Source of the DNA: Pseudohaliea rubra DSM 19751
Lineage (GTDB): Bacteria; Pseudomonadota; Gammaproteobacteria; Pseudomonadales; Halieaceae
Assembly (NCBI RefSeq): GCF_000764025.1
Contig: NZ_KN234761.1
Location: 1 to 59,415 of the forward strand
Reading direction: 5' to 3'
Length of the DNA: 59,415 bases
Below the pieces are notes generated by a model, which was not told where the DNA came from, made no database searches, and saw nothing but the letters and a program-made list of their open reading frames with translations. How positions within the stretch are numbered: the first letter of the stretch is position 1; every line of letters begins with the position of its first letter. Below are positions 1-9,765 of the stretch, in pieces. The translations under genes were made by a program, and so were the position numbers.

Positions 1-465
1 CGCCGGGGTCGCGGCGGCAAGGTCGAGGTGCAGGGGGTGGGCAACCTGCTGACGCACATGGCCGGCTGCTGCAAACCGCTGCCCGGAGACCGGATCGTCG
101 GCTATATCACGCAGGGGCGGGGCGTCAGCGTGCACCGGGCCGATTGCCCGCGGGTCATGCAGTTTCAGGAAGAGGCCCCGCAGCGCATTATCGAGGTCGA
201 TTGGGGCGCGGCCGAGGGCGATCGCTTTGAGGTGGATCTCGCTATCGAAGCCTATGATCGTCAGGGGCTGCTCCGCGATGTGACCGAGCTCTTCGCCAAT
301 GCGCGCACCAACGTCCTGGCCATCAACACCCTGTCGAACAAGCATACGCACACGGCGACCATGCGCCTCACGGTGGAGATTACCGATCTCGGCTCCCTTG
401 CGAAGCTACTGGAGCGCCTCAACCGCCTGAAGAACGTGATTTCTGCCGCCCGCCTGAACCGCTGA
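1..465 (+). CDS. relA: RelA (p)ppGpp synthetase, C-terminal part (5' end outside window)
   Basis: The frame is open from base 1, so the gene begins before the window. The 154 residues present cover the end of the regulatory half: a segment with GVGNLL, a CC pair and ITQGRGVSVHRADC, typical of long RelA/SpoT proteins, followed by an ACT domain over roughly the last 80 residues. RelA makes (p)ppGpp from ATP and GTP or GDP on stalled ribosomes during amino-acid starvation. The catalytic domain is not visible. I choose RelA over SpoT from the wording of the conserved segment and from mazG lying 10 bases downstream, an arrangement known near relA in enterobacteria. Confidence 0.9.
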   Translation, partial: RRGRGGKVEVQGVGNLLTHMAGCCKPLPGDRIVGYITQGRGVSVHRADCPRVMQFQEEAPQRIIEVDWGAAEGDRFEVDLAIEAYDRQGLLRDVTELFANARTNVLAINTLSNKHTHTATMRLTVEITDLGSLAKLLERLNRLKNVISAARLNR

Positions 466-475
466 AGGAGCCTCC

Positions 476-1306
476 GTGCCCGACCAAGACTGTTACGGCC
501 TCGACGATCTGTTACGTATCATGGAGCGACTCCGGGACCCGGAAACGGGCTGCCCCTGGGACCTGAAACAGGATTTCCAGAGCATCGTCCCCTCGACGAT
601 CGAGGAGTGCTACGAGCTCGCCGATGCGATCGAGCAGGGCGATTTCGACCACGTGGCCGAGGAGCTCGGCGATGTGTTGTTTCAGGTTGTGTTCTACGGC
701 CAGCTCGGGCGCGAGGCCGGGCTTTTCGACTTCCCGGGGATCGTGCACACCCTCGCCGACAAGCTGGTGCGCCGCCATCCGCACGTCTTTGCCGCCGGCG
801 CCATCGAGGGGGTCATGCGGGGCGACCTCGACGAGCAGCAGGTCAAGGCGCAGTGGGAGGCTATCAAGGCGGACGAGCGTCGCGCCCGCGACCAGGGTCA
901 TGTCCTCGCCGATGTGCCCAGGGCCCTGCCGGCCCTGCCGAGAGCGCAAAAGCTGCAAAAGCGGGCCGCGCGGGTCGGCTTCGACTGGGAGAATCCTGCA
1001 GGGGTCTTCGCCAAGCTCGACGAGGAACTCGCTGAGCTGCGTGCGGCGGTGACAGCGGGCGAAGGTGCAGCGATCAGCGAGGAGGTCGGCGACCTGCTGT
1101 TTACCTGCGTGAATCTGGCCCGGCAGCTCAAAGTGGACAGCGAGACGGCGCTGCGCGGCGCCAATGCAAAGTTCGAGGCGCGGATCAGGGCCATGGAGGA
1201 GGCGGTGCAGGCCGAGGGCGGGCGCCTTGAGAACCTGGATGCGCAAGCCCTGGAGCAGCGCTGGGCGGCAGCCAAGGCGACACTCGCTTCGACCAAAGGC
1301 GGGTAG
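476..1306 (+). CDS. mazG: Nucleoside triphosphate pyrophosphohydrolase MazG
   Basis: MazG hydrolyses (d)NTPs to NMP and pyrophosphate and can lower ppGpp levels. The 276-residue protein has the two MazG domains of the full-length family. The first has CPWD at 26-29, the metal-binding EExxE at 43-47 and EELGD at 62-66. The second has an EEL and EEVGD pair at about 181 and 205. The start is GTG at 476, preceded by GAAGGAG overlapping the relA stop, so the gene is probably co-transcribed with relA. No mazEF toxin-antitoxin genes lie between the two. Confidence 0.93.
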   Translation: MPDQDCYGLDDLLRIMERLRDPETGCPWDLKQDFQSIVPSTIEECYELADAIEQGDFDHVAEELGDVLFQVVFYGQLGREAGLFDFPGIVHTLADKLVRRHPHVFAAGAIEGVMRGDLDEQQVKAQWEAIKADERRARDQGHVLADVPRALPALPRAQKLQKRAARVGFDWENPAGVFAKLDEELAELRAAVTAGEGAAISEEVGDLLFTCVNLARQLKVDSETALRGANAKFEARIRAMEEAVQAEGGRLENLDAQALEQRWAAAKATLASTKGG

Positions 1307-1421
1307 CCACGCTCTTGTGCCTGTCGAAGGCGCTGTGTAAGGTTGGGCACCTTTTCGACGGGGCCGGCGCCCAGTACCTGCCGCCACGTCTTCCCAGCGA
1401 CTGCAACGACGAGGAAAATAC

Positions 1422-2072
1422 ATGCGTCTGATACTCCTGGGTGCTCCCGGCGCCGGCAAGGGCACGCAAGCCAAGTTCATCACCGAGCGACTCGGGATCC
1501 CCCAGATCTCCACCGGCGACATGCTGCGCGCCGCGGTCAAGGCCGAGAGCGAGCTCGGTCTTGCCGCAAAGGCGGTAATGGATGCCGGGGGCCTGGTCTC
1601 GGACGACATCATCATCGGTCTCGTCAACGAACGCATTGCCCAGCCCGACTGCGCGGATGGTTTTCTTTTCGACGGTTTCCCGCGAACCATTCCCCAGGCC
1701 CAGGCCATGGTCGATGCCGGTGTCGATCTCGACCACGTGCTAGAGATCGCCGTGGACGACGAGGAGATCGTCGGCCGTCTTTCCGGGCGCCGCGTGCACC
1801 CGCCGTCCGGACGGGTCTACCACCTGGAGCACAACCCACCGAAAGTCCCCGGCGTCGATGATGAGACCGGCGACGCACTGGTGCAGCGCGACGACGACCG
1901 GGAAGATACGGTACGCAAGCGTCTTGCGGTCTACCACGAACAGACCAGCCCCCTCGTCGCTTTCTACCGGGAGATGGAGGGGCAGAGTGCGCCCGACTAT
2001 CACCGGGTCGAGGGCGTCGGTTCCGTTGACGATATTCGCACCCGCGTTTTCAACGCCCTCGGTATCAGCTGA
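1422..2072 (+). CDS. adk: Adenylate kinase
   Basis: Adenylate kinase interconverts ATP plus AMP with two ADP and maintains the adenylate pool. The 216 residues include the P-loop GAPGAGKGT at 7-15, the AMP-binding DGFPRT at 84-89 and a long LID domain at about 122-159 without the four zinc cysteines seen in Gram-positive enzymes. The start is ATG after GAGGAAAATAC. The stop overlaps the end of the convergent mobA by 8 bases. Confidence 0.97.
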   Translation: MRLILLGAPGAGKGTQAKFITERLGIPQISTGDMLRAAVKAESELGLAAKAVMDAGGLVSDDIIIGLVNERIAQPDCADGFLFDGFPRTIPQAQAMVDAGVDLDHVLEIAVDDEEIVGRLSGRRVHPPSGRVYHLEHNPPKVPGVDDETGDALVQRDDDREDTVRKRLAVYHEQTSPLVAFYREMEGQSAPDYHRVEGVGSVDDIRTRVFNALGIS

Positions 2073-2670
2073 GCACCGCTCCGCGGCTGCCGCTTCCGGG
2101 CCCCTGGTTATAGTTGCTGAAAGCGTCGGCTTCGTCGGAAAAACCCACGGCGCTTCCCGCCAGCGTGTCGTACCAGCCCCGGACACTTCGCCCCCCCGCA
2201 TCGAGATAGGCTCCCACCTGGTGCGCTGCCTCCGCCGTGAGCAGCGCGCAGAGATAGTGGTCGCGGCCGCCGGCGCGAGCCCAGGTCACGGCATCGCTCC
2301 GGGCGACCAGGGCGCCGCGGAGCGTCGCCACGAGGTCCACCGGCAGGGCGGGGACGTCGCAGGGGGCGAGGGCCAGCAGCCAGTTTGGGGGCAGCTCCGC
2401 GAGGGCGGCTTCGAGGCCTGCCAGCGGGCCCTGGTGGAGCGGTCGCCGGTCCTTGACCACCCCGTCGCCGAGGGCCGCGTAGCGGGTCGCATGGCGGTTG
2501 CAGGCGACCAGCAGCCGGTCGACCTGCGGGCGCAGCCGTGCGGCGACGGTGCCGGCAAGGGTACTGGTCCCGAAGGGAAGCATTCCCTTGTCGGCACCGC
2601 CGACACGGTGCCCGGCGCCGCCTGCCAGGAGCAGGCCGAGTACCGGCTCGGCAGCAGTGGGGGTGGGCAT
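2065..2670 (-). CDS. mobA: Molybdenum cofactor guanylyltransferase MobA
   Basis: MobA transfers GMP from GTP to molybdopterin to give the MGD cofactor of DMSO-reductase-type enzymes. The 201 residues carry the nucleotidyltransferase signature LLLAGG at 13-18, the GGxDKG loop at 24-29, GPLAGL at 81-86 and the metal-binding CDVP with Asp105. No other moa or moe gene is nearby, so it is a lone mob gene in a housekeeping block. It converges on adk and diverges from tsaB across a 71-base gap. Confidence 0.9.
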   Translation of the reverse strand: MPTPTAAEPVLGLLLAGGAGHRVGGADKGMLPFGTSTLAGTVAARLRPQVDRLLVACNRHATRYAALGDGVVKDRRPLHQGPLAGLEAALAELPPNWLLALAPCDVPALPVDLVATLRGALVARSDAVTWARAGGRDHYLCALLTAEAAHQVGAYLDAGGRSVRGWYDTLAGSAVGFSDEADAFSNYNQGPGSGSRGAVLS

Positions 2671-2741
2671 GGTGATCTCCTGGGTGAGTGCCAGCCAAGT
2701 ATGGGATACTTGCCCACCGACTCGCGACTCCGGAGCAAGCC

Positions 2742-3476
2742 ATGAGCGACGGCCCCGCCGTGCTCGCCGTGGAAACGGCGACTGATGCCTGCAGTGTCGC
2801 CCTCGCTCTCGGCGGGGAGCTCCGCAGCCGTCACGAGGTGGTGCCGCGGCAGCATCAGCAGCGCCTCTTTGCGATGATCCACGAGCTCGCCGGCAGTGCC
2901 CCCCTGGCGGCGCTCGGCCTCGACCTGATCGCCTACGGGCGCGGCCCCGGCTCCTTTACCGGTTTGCGGATCGCTGCGGCGGCGGCCCAGGGTCTCGCCT
3001 TCAGCCTTGGTCTCCCGATCGCCGGTGTGCCGACGCTTGCTATTCAGGCGCAAACGGCGCTGCGCCGGGGCGAGGCCGCGCCGGGCAGTGTCATTCTGAG
3101 TACCATCGACGCACGCATCGGCGAGCTCTACTGGGCTTTGTACGATTGCACCGATGAACTGCCCCGGGCGCTGTCCGAACCGGCCGTATGCCGGCCGGAG
3201 GCACTCCCGGTGTCAAGGCTTGCCGCCGAGGTTGCCTCCGGGCGTCCGCTTTATCTTGTCGGCTCCGGGGCGGCCTTTGCCGATGCCATGCCCGCGGGCC
3301 TGCCGGCCTTCGCGGGCTCGGCGCCCGCACTGCTGCCGGAGGCTGAGGACCTGGTGCCGCTGGCCCGGGCCTGCCTCGCCGCGGGCGAGGCAGGCAGCGC
3401 GGCCGGCGTTGCTCCCCTCTATGTCCAGGGCGGCGACCGCTGGAAGACCCTGGCCGAACAGGGCCGGGCCCGGTGA
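2742..3476 (+). CDS. tsaB: tRNA threonylcarbamoyladenosine modification protein TsaB
   Basis: TsaB is the inactive kinase-fold partner that scaffolds TsaD and TsaE for t6A modification at tRNA position 37. The product starts LAVETATDACSVAL and has GPGSFTGLR, a hallmark of TsaB (YeaZ). I chose the ATG at 2742 (244 residues) because it follows CGGAGCAAGCC and the conserved N-terminus begins there. An in-frame ATG 54 bases upstream would add a non-conserved extension. The stop overlaps the uppP start as GTGA, so the two are translationally coupled. Confidence 0.93.
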   Translation: MSDGPAVLAVETATDACSVALALGGELRSRHEVVPRQHQQRLFAMIHELAGSAPLAALGLDLIAYGRGPGSFTGLRIAAAAAQGLAFSLGLPIAGVPTLAIQAQTALRRGEAAPGSVILSTIDARIGELYWALYDCTDELPRALSEPAVCRPEALPVSRLAAEVASGRPLYLVGSGAAFADAMPAGLPAFAGSAPALLPEAEDLVPLARACLAAGEAGSAAGVAPLYVQGGDRWKTLAEQGRAR

Positions 3477-4273
3477 TCGAGCCCTGGCAGGCGGCGCTCC
3501 TCGCGCTGGTGCAGGGGCTCACGGAATTCCTGCCCATCTCCAGTTCGGCGCACCTGGTGATTCCGGGGCTCGTGTTCGGCTGGCCGGATCAGGGGCTCGC
3601 TTTCGACGTGGCCGTGCATGTCGGCACCCTCGCCGCGGTGCTGTTCTATTTCCGGCGTGATCTCGCGGAGCTTGCTGTGGGTACCGGCAGTGCCCTGGTC
3701 CAGCGGCGTCTGACGGTGCCGGCGAGGGAGGTACTGGCGCTGGCCCTGGGCACGCTGCCGGTTGTGCTGGCGGGTTTTCTCGCCGGCGATTTTGTCGAGG
3801 CGCGGCTGCGCAACTTGCCGGTCATCGCCAGCACGACGCTGCTCTTCGGGCTGCTGCTCGTCGCTGCGCATCGGGCGAGTCGGCGGGCCGGGGGCACGAC
3901 AGTCACGCTCGTCGCGGCCGTGGCCATCGGCCTGGCACAGGTGCTGGCGCTCGTTCCCGGCACCTCCCGCTCCGGCATCACCATGACCGCGGCCATGCTC
4001 CTCGGCGTGGGGCGCACGGCGGCGGCCCGTTTCTCGTTCCTGCTGTCGATCCCGGTGATAGCCGGGGCGGGGCTTTTAAAGGTCGCACAGCTGGCCTCGG
4101 CGCCCGCAGCGGTCCCCTGGCTGCCGCTGGCCCTGGCGGCGCTCCTTGCCGGCCTTTGCGCCTACAGCTGCATCGCGCTGTTCCTGCGCTGGGTCGATCG
4201 TATCGGCCTTCTGCCTTTTGCTGCTTACCGGGTCTGCCTCTCGCTGGTGCTGTACGCCCTGTGGTTGGCATAA
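3473..4273 (+). CDS. uppP: Undecaprenyl-diphosphatase UppP (BacA)
   Basis: This integral membrane enzyme dephosphorylates undecaprenyl pyrophosphate to recycle the cell-wall lipid carrier and can give bacitracin resistance. The 266 residues contain both catalytic signatures, GLTEFLPISSSAH at 15-27 and PGTSRSG at about 161-167, in a protein made almost entirely of hydrophobic helices. The GTG start overlaps the tsaB stop by 4 bases. Confidence 0.95.
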   Translation: MIEPWQAALLALVQGLTEFLPISSSAHLVIPGLVFGWPDQGLAFDVAVHVGTLAAVLFYFRRDLAELAVGTGSALVQRRLTVPAREVLALALGTLPVVLAGFLAGDFVEARLRNLPVIASTTLLFGLLLVAAHRASRRAGGTTVTLVAAVAIGLAQVLALVPGTSRSGITMTAAMLLGVGRTAAARFSFLLSIPVIAGAGLLKVAQLASAPAAVPWLPLALAALLAGLCAYSCIALFLRWVDRIGLLPFAAYRVCLSLVLYALWLA

Positions 4274-4301
4274 TGATCGTTTTATCGGGCGGGGAAACAC
4301 C

Positions 4302-5192
4302 ATGAAGGTTGCGTTTATCGGCCTGGGCGTCATGGGCTATCCCATGGCGGGGCACCTTGCCGCGGCCGGCTACGGCGTGACCGTGTATAACCGCACGGCG
4401 GCCCGCGCTGAGGCCTGGTGCGCCGAACATGGCGGCGCTCGCGGCGCGACGCCGGCCGAGGCCGCCGACGGCGCGGACCTGGTCTTTGTCTGCGTCGGCA
4501 ATGATGACGATGTGCGCGCGGTGGTTCTCGGGGAGCAGGGCGCGCTGCCGGTCATGGCGGCGGGAAGCCTGCTGGTCGATCACACTACCGCTTCCGCGCG
4601 GCTCGCCCGGGAGCTGCAGGGCGCAGCGGCTGCGCGCGGCGTTGCCTTCCTCGACGCGCCGGTCTCCGGCGGCCAGGCCGGCGCTGAAAAGGGCGCGCTC
4701 ACGGTCATGGCCGGCGGTGATGAGGATGCCTTCGCCCATGCCGAGCCCGTGCTCGCCGCCTACGCACGCTGTGCCCGGCGTCTCGGTCCCGCAGGCAGCG
4801 GACAGCTGGCCAAGATGGTCAACCAGATCTGCATTGCCGGTGTCGTTCAGGGACTGGCCGAGGGTCTGGCCTTTGCCGAGCGCGCAGGCCTTGACGGCGC
4901 GGCGGTGGTAGAAGTGATTGCCCAGGGGGCCGCTCAGTCCTGGCAGATGGAGAACCGCTACGAGACCATGCTTGCCGGCGATTACGAGCATGGTTTTGCT
5001 GTCGACTGGATGCGCAAAGATCTCGGCCTGGTGCTCGAGGAGGCGAACCGGCACAAGCTCGGGCTGCCTCTGACCAGCCTGGTAGACAGTTTCTACGCGG
5101 ACGTGCAGCACATGGGCGGCGGGCGCTGGGACACTTCCAGCCTGTTTGCACGGCTGCGCGCCATCGCCGATCTCGGCCCGGAGGAGCGCTGA
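4302..5192 (+). CDS. NAD(P)-dependent beta-hydroxyacid dehydrogenase (3-hydroxyisobutyrate / tartronate semialdehyde reductase family)
   Basis: The 296-residue protein has an N-terminal Rossmann fold with GLGVMG at 7-12, the substrate-binding DAPVSGG at about 118-124 and the catalytic-lysine segment GSGQLAKMVNQ near 165-175. This is the beta-hydroxyacid dehydrogenase order. The family reduces or oxidises tartronate semialdehyde, 3-hydroxyisobutyrate or succinic semialdehyde, and the sequence does not decide which. I chose the ATG at 4302 after GGCGGGGAAACACC; upstream in-frame codons extend into uppP. The next gene starts 1 base after its stop. Confidence 0.85.
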   Translation: MKVAFIGLGVMGYPMAGHLAAAGYGVTVYNRTAARAEAWCAEHGGARGATPAEAADGADLVFVCVGNDDDVRAVVLGEQGALPVMAAGSLLVDHTTASARLARELQGAAAARGVAFLDAPVSGGQAGAEKGALTVMAGGDEDAFAHAEPVLAAYARCARRLGPAGSGQLAKMVNQICIAGVVQGLAEGLAFAERAGLDGAAVVEVIAQGAAQSWQMENRYETMLAGDYEHGFAVDWMRKDLGLVLEEANRHKLGLPLTSLVDSFYADVQHMGGGRWDTSSLFARLRAIADLGPEER

Positions 5193-5193
5193 C

Positions 5194-6504
5194 ATGGGCA
5201 GCGCCGCCTTCAACGAGGGTCTGTTTGCCTTCCTCTCCCGCGCGACGACGCCCTTTCACGCCGTGGAGGCCATGGCTGAGGCCCTCGGGGCTGCGGGTTA
5301 CACGGCCTTGCCGGAGGACCGCAGCTGGTCCCTCGCGCCCGGGGGGCGCTACTACACCACGCGTAACGGCTCCAGTCTGGTAGCGTTCCGCCTCGGCAGG
5401 GAGCGGACTGCGGGTCTGCGCATGGTGGGAGCACACACGGACAGCCCGTGCCTCATGATCAAGCCGAACCCGGACCTTACACGCCACGGCTGCTATCAGC
5501 TGGGCGTTGAGGTCTACGGCGGCGCGCTGTTGAATCCGTGGTTCGACCGCGACCTGTCGATCGCCGGTCGAGTCAGTTTTAGTTGCCAGGATGGCACTCT
5601 GGGGACAGCGCTCGTCGATCTGCGCGAAGCCCTCGCGGTGATCCCGAGCCTCGCTATCCACCTGGACCGGGAGGCCAACAGCGGTCGCAGCGTCAACCCG
5701 CAAACGGATATTCTGCCACTGCTCTGCCTGCCCGGCGACGGCGAGGAGCCAGCGCTGCGCGCACTTCTCGAGGAGCACCTCCGGGACCGGGGCCTCGCCC
5801 CCGCCGAGGTGCTCGCCTACGAACTCAACCTCTACGACACACAGCCGCCGGCGCGGGTCGGGCTGCAGGGGCAGTTCATCACCAGCGCGCGCCTCGATAA
5901 CCTGTTGTCCTGCTACACGGGGCTGCGCGCACTCCTCGACAGCGAGGAGGGCGAGCCCGGTCTCCTGGTGTGCAATGATCATGAGGAGGTAGGCAGCGTG
6001 TCCGCCGCCGGCGCGCAGGGCCCGTTCCTTCGCTCCGTGCTGCAGCGCATTGCGGGCGACGGCGAGGCCTTCTCCTGCCTGGTCGACCGCTCCCTGCTTA
6101 TCTCCGCGGATAACGCCCACGCGGTACACCCGAACTACCCTGATCGACACGACGGCAACCACGGGCCGCGGCTCGGCGGCGGTCCGGTGATCAAGCTTAA
6201 TGCGAATCAGCGCTACGCGAGCAACAGTGAGACTTCGGCGCTGTTCCGGCAGCTTGCGAAGCAGGTCGCTGTGCCCGTACAAAGCTTCGTGACGCGGACG
6301 GATATGGCCTGTGGCAGCACCATTGGCCCGCTCACGGCTGCGGAGGTCGGTGTGCGCACGCTGGATGTGGGTGTGCCTACCTTTGCCATGCACTCGATCC
6401 GTGAGACCGCGGGCAGCGAGGACGCCCCGGCGCTCTGCCGCGTGCTGCGCGCGTTCTACGAGGCCCCGGAGCCGCTGTTCCCGGGCGCGGACTCTCGGCC
6501 CTGA
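5194..6504 (+). CDS. apeB: M18 family aminopeptidase
   Basis: This is a cytosolic dinuclear zinc aminopeptidase of the M18 (aspartyl aminopeptidase) family. The 436 residues contain the metal ligands of GAHTDSP (His81, Asp83), the catalytic NDHEEVGS and the [12 protein letters not shown] segment, in the usual order and at the usual length. I use the ATG at 5194, two bases past the previous gene's stop; the ATG 48 bases upstream lies inside that gene. Gene symbol follows the proteobacterial homologue. Confidence 0.93.
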   Translation: MGSAAFNEGLFAFLSRATTPFHAVEAMAEALGAAGYTALPEDRSWSLAPGGRYYTTRNGSSLVAFRLGRERTAGLRMVGAHTDSPCLMIKPNPDLTRHGCYQLGVEVYGGALLNPWFDRDLSIAGRVSFSCQDGTLGTALVDLREALAVIPSLAIHLDREANSGRSVNPQTDILPLLCLPGDGEEPALRALLEEHLRDRGLAPAEVLAYELNLYDTQPPARVGLQGQFITSARLDNLLSCYTGLRALLDSEEGEPGLLVCNDHEEVGSVSAAGAQGPFLRSVLQRIAGDGEAFSCLVDRSLLISADNAHAVHPNYPDRHDGNHGPRLGGGPVIKLNANQRYASNSETSALFRQLAKQVAVPVQSFVTRTDMACGSTIGPLTAAEVGVRTLDVGVPTFAMHSIRETAGSEDAPALCRVLRAFYEAPEPLFPGADSRP

Positions 6505-6507
6505 CGC

Positions 6508-6526
6508 CTCACGCGCACTGCGTGAG
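6508..6526. other. Short inverted repeat after apeB
   Basis: CTCACGC and GCGTGAG form a 7-bp stem with a 5-base loop directly after the apeB stop. No T-run follows on the plus strand, so a terminator role is weakly supported. Confidence 0.3.
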
Positions 6527-6601
6527 CGTGCGGGATTTCGACCGATAGCAATGGCCGGCAAACCCGGTATCATTGGCGGCTTTTTCCAGGGGGCGCAAGG
6601 C

Positions 6602-7612
6602 ATGGGCAAGCAGCGGTATCTCACCGGCATCACTACGACCGGGACGCCGCACCTCGGCAACTATGTCGGCGCCATCCGGCCTGCGATCGAGGCGGTGAAC
6701 GCTGGCGGAGCCGACTACTTCTTTTTTCTGGCTGACTACCACGCTCTCATCAAATGCACGGATCCCGCGCAGGTGCGGCGCTCCTCCCGGGAGATCGCCG
6801 CCACCTGGCTCGCCCTCGGCCTGGATACGGAACAGGCTGTGTTCTACCGCCAGTCCGACGTACCGGAGATCCCGGAGCTTACCTGGATCCTCGGCTGCAG
6901 CGCTGCCAAGGGGCTCATGAACCGGGCCCATGCCTATAAGGCCGCGGTGCAGGCGAACGAGGAAGCGGGGGAGGACCCGGATTACGGCGTCACCATGGGT
7001 CTGTTCAACTACCCGGTGCTCATGGCCGCGGATATTCTCATGTTCAATGCGACCCACGTCCCCGTGGGGCGTGATCAGCTCCAGCATCTGGAGATGGCTC
7101 GGGATATCGGCCAGCGCTTCAATCATAACTTTGCCGAGCTGTTCACGCTGCCTGATGCGGTGGTGGACGACAGCGTCGCCGTGCTCCAGGGCCTGGACGG
7201 ACGCAAGATGAGCAAGAGCTACGGCAACACCATTCCGCTCTTCGAGGGCGAGAAAAAGCTGCGCAAGGCGGTCAACAAGATCAAGACCAACCTGCTCGAG
7301 CCCGGTGAGCCCAAGGACCCGGAGCGCTCTACGGTATTCCAGATCTGGTCCGCCTTCGCGCCGCCGGCGGAGGTGGAGCGCATGCGCAGGGAGTTTGCCG
7401 CGGGCATAGCCTGGGGCGAGGCCAAGAAGCAGCTCTTCGAACTGATCAACGAGGAATTGTCCCCCGCGCGGGAACGCTATGAGGCGCTCCTGGCCGACCC
7501 GGGCTACATCGAGGCGGTACTGAAGGCCGGCGCCGAGCGCGCCCGGGCCGTAGCGGTGCCGCTCATGGAGCGGGTGCGCGAGGCCGTCGGCATCGCGCCT
7601 GTGGATGCCTGA
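6602..7612 (+). CDS. trpS: Tryptophanyl-tRNA synthetase
   Basis: This class I enzyme charges tRNA(Trp). The 336 residues carry the HIGH-type motif HLGN at 17-20 and a perfect KMSKS in [11 protein letters not shown] near 202-206. I chose the ATG at 6602, preceded by CAGGGGGCGCAAGGC. An alternative ATG at 6551 would add 17 residues with no recognisable content. It converges on the TonB receptor gene with 8 bases between the stops. Confidence 0.96.
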   Translation: MGKQRYLTGITTTGTPHLGNYVGAIRPAIEAVNAGGADYFFFLADYHALIKCTDPAQVRRSSREIAATWLALGLDTEQAVFYRQSDVPEIPELTWILGCSAAKGLMNRAHAYKAAVQANEEAGEDPDYGVTMGLFNYPVLMAADILMFNATHVPVGRDQLQHLEMARDIGQRFNHNFAELFTLPDAVVDDSVAVLQGLDGRKMSKSYGNTIPLFEGEKKLRKAVNKIKTNLLEPGEPKDPERSTVFQIWSAFAPPAEVERMRREFAAGIAWGEAKKQLFELINEELSPARERYEALLADPGYIEAVLKAGAERARAVAVPLMERVREAVGIAPVDA

Positions 7613-7624
7613 GGCTTCCCTCAG
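7609..7624. terminator. Possible bidirectional hairpin between trpS and the receptor gene
   Basis: CTGAGG and CCTCAG pair across a 4-base loop and include the stop codons of both convergent genes. There is no T-run, so termination is only suggested by the position. Confidence 0.25.
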
Positions 7625-9654
7625 AGCCGGTAGCTGAGGCCGATCCCCCCGTAGAAGTTGCGGCCCGGCGCCGGTTCGATAAAGCGGTTGAACGTCTGGT
7701 TCACGCGCACGTTGGCGAAGAAGGCCTCGTCGAACAGGTTGTTGATGCCGAGGTAGGGGCTCACGGCCAGCCGGCCCCTCTGGTAGCGGCGACCGAGGCG
7801 CAGGTTGCTGACCGTGTAGCCGTCTACCTGCGCCGCGGGGCTGTTGGCGTCATCGGCATAGAGCTCGCCGACGCGCAGCAGGTCCCAGGTGGCATACCAG
7901 CCGTCGCTGTGGGTCCAGGCGAGCTCAGCGAAAAGCTGCGACTCCGGTACGCCCGGGAGCATGTTGCCGTCAAAACGCTCGCCGCCCGCCCGGAAGCGAT
8001 CGTAGCGGAAATCGTTATAGCTGTACGCCAGGGTCAGGCGCAGGCCTTCGCGAAGCTGCGCTTCCGCAGCGAGTTCCAGCCCCTCCCGGGTGGAGCTGCC
8101 TGCATTGCGGAAAAATACATCGCCGGCGGTCTCGAAGGGTACCAGTTCATCCTCGAGGTCGATGCGGAAGAGCGCCAGCTCGTAACTCAGCCGTCCGCCG
8201 ACAAGGCCCTTCACCCCGACTTCATAGTTGGTAGAGGTCTGAGCCTCAAGGGATTCCAGGAAACCGGGCCCGGCGGGGTCCTCGAGCTGGTTCAGGCTGG
8301 GTGTTTCAAAGGAAGTGGACAGGTTGGCATAGAGGTTGGCCCAGGCCGTCGGCGACCAGAGCAGTCCCGCCATGGGTGTGAACTCATCGAACTGTATGGC
8401 GCCGGAGTTATCACCGTCCTCGAGGAACTCATCGCTCAGCTTGAAGTCCAGTGCCTCGTAGCGCCCGCTCAGGCGCAGCATCACCGTCTCGCTGAGCGTC
8501 AGCTCATCCTGCAGGTAGATGGCGACGCTATCGACCGCCTCGCGCTGGCGCTGGGTCAGGGCGCCCCGGTTGCCGCTGCGGTCTGCATCGAAGCGCTCCC
8601 GGTCATCTTCCTGGGCGGTGACTTCCATCCCGGCGATGAAGCGGTTGCTGCGTCCTGCGACGGTGCCGGCGAGCTGGTATTCAAGGCCACCACCGATATA
8701 ACGCCGGTCGAAGGTCGTGTGATCGACGAAGGGGCAGGGCAGCCGGGCGTCGAACTGGCGGTCCAGCAGGTACCCCCGAAGGCGCAGCGACTGGCCTTCA
8801 CCGAGACTCTTTCGCAGGACAACCCCGGTCCGGTACTGGTCCGCCGTCTCACGCACGCCGCAGTCGACATTCAGCTGCCGGGCGCGGTCCCGCGGACCTT
8901 CTGCTAGCTCCGCGGGGGTCAGGGCACCGGGGTCACGGGCTTCCTTGTCGAGGGCGGCGAAAACGGCCGTCAGCTCCAGCGTGGGATCGATGCGGTAGTG
9001 GAACGTGGAGTTGAAGGTGGTTGTGTCGGCCTGTGAATGGTCGCGGAAGCCCTCCAGATCCTGGCGGCGGACGCTCGCGAGGTAGCCGAGGTCGCCGCTG
9101 GTACCGCTGGCCTTGAGCTGCAGCTGCCGCTGTCCGTAGTCGCCGACGGTGGCCCGCGTCTCCACCGTGGGCTGCTCCTGCGGCTGCTCGCTGTAAATGT
9201 TGATGGCGCCCCCGGCGGCGGTGCCGAAGAGAGCGGCCGAGGGCCCCCGCAACACTTCGATACGACCCATGGAGCCCATGTCCAGATCATCCACCTGGCT
9301 GGTGCCGTCCGGCGTAGTGAGCGGGATGTCGTCTACCGCGAGGCGAATGCCACTCTGACCGAACTGCGCTCGCGCGCCGAAGCCACGGATGGCAATGCGC
9401 AGATCCTGATTGAGGTTATAGCGGTTCTGAAAGAAGACTCCGGGGACCCGCGCCAGGGCCTCGTCGATGCCGATCTGCTGGCGTCCGAGCTGAAGATCGT
9501 CTCCAGTGACGGCGGTGATCGCAAAGGGCGTCTGCTGCACGGTGCTGTCGAGGCGTGGAGAGACCACGATGATTTCCTCAAGAGCCGTGGAAGCGGTTGC
9601 CGGAGCGGCGATCAGACCGGACAAAAAGAGCAGGGCGGCACGGCAGCGGGACAT
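7621..9654 (-). CDS. TonB-dependent outer-membrane receptor
   Basis: The 677-residue precursor has a signal peptide (hydrophobic residues about 5-20, Ala-rich cleavage site), a TonB-box-like EEIIVVS just after it and a plug domain with RIAIRGFGAR and RIEVLRGPSAALFG. A beta-barrel follows and ends in an aromatic-rich strand terminating YRL. Such receptors import ferric siderophores, vitamin B12 or other scarce ligands using TonB energy. The ligand cannot be read here; no Fur box, siderophore gene or ABC importer is adjacent. I chose the ATG at 9654 because AAAGGAT lies upstream and the signal peptide begins there. Confidence 0.9.
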   Translation of the reverse strand: MSRCRAALLFLSGLIAAPATASTALEEIIVVSPRLDSTVQQTPFAITAVTGDDLQLGRQQIGIDEALARVPGVFFQNRYNLNQDLRIAIRGFGARAQFGQSGIRLAVDDIPLTTPDGTSQVDDLDMGSMGRIEVLRGPSAALFGTAAGGAINIYSEQPQEQPTVETRATVGDYGQRQLQLKASGTSGDLGYLASVRRQDLEGFRDHSQADTTTFNSTFHYRIDPTLELTAVFAALDKEARDPGALTPAELAEGPRDRARQLNVDCGVRETADQYRTGVVLRKSLGEGQSLRLRGYLLDRQFDARLPCPFVDHTTFDRRYIGGGLEYQLAGTVAGRSNRFIAGMEVTAQEDDRERFDADRSGNRGALTQRQREAVDSVAIYLQDELTLSETVMLRLSGRYEALDFKLSDEFLEDGDNSGAIQFDEFTPMAGLLWSPTAWANLYANLSTSFETPSLNQLEDPAGPGFLESLEAQTSTNYEVGVKGLVGGRLSYELALFRIDLEDELVPFETAGDVFFRNAGSSTREGLELAAEAQLREGLRLTLAYSYNDFRYDRFRAGGERFDGNMLPGVPESQLFAELAWTHSDGWYATWDLLRVGELYADDANSPAAQVDGYTVSNLRLGRRYQRGRLAVSPYLGINNLFDEAFFANVRVNQTFNRFIEPAPGRNFYGGIGLSYRL

Positions 9655-9735
9655 GGCAGATCCTTTAACACAGTGGCGCGGCACTATAACAAAGCTCTGC
9701 AGCTGGGACGAAAACCGCGTCCCGGCCCCGTCTGC

Positions 9736-9741
9736 TATCAT
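9736..9741 (+). promoter_or_regulatory. Candidate -10 element of purC
   Basis: TATCAT lies 24 bases before the purC start in the 111-base divergent region. No good -35 was seen at the expected spacing. Confidence 0.3.
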
Positions 9742-9765
9742 GCGCCCCCCGGCTGGAGGCCCGCC

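Noticed and set aside
4819-6660. A 613-codon open frame on the minus strand across apeB
   Set aside because: Its product is Arg/Ala-rich with no domain, and apeB on the other strand carries a complete set of catalytic motifs.
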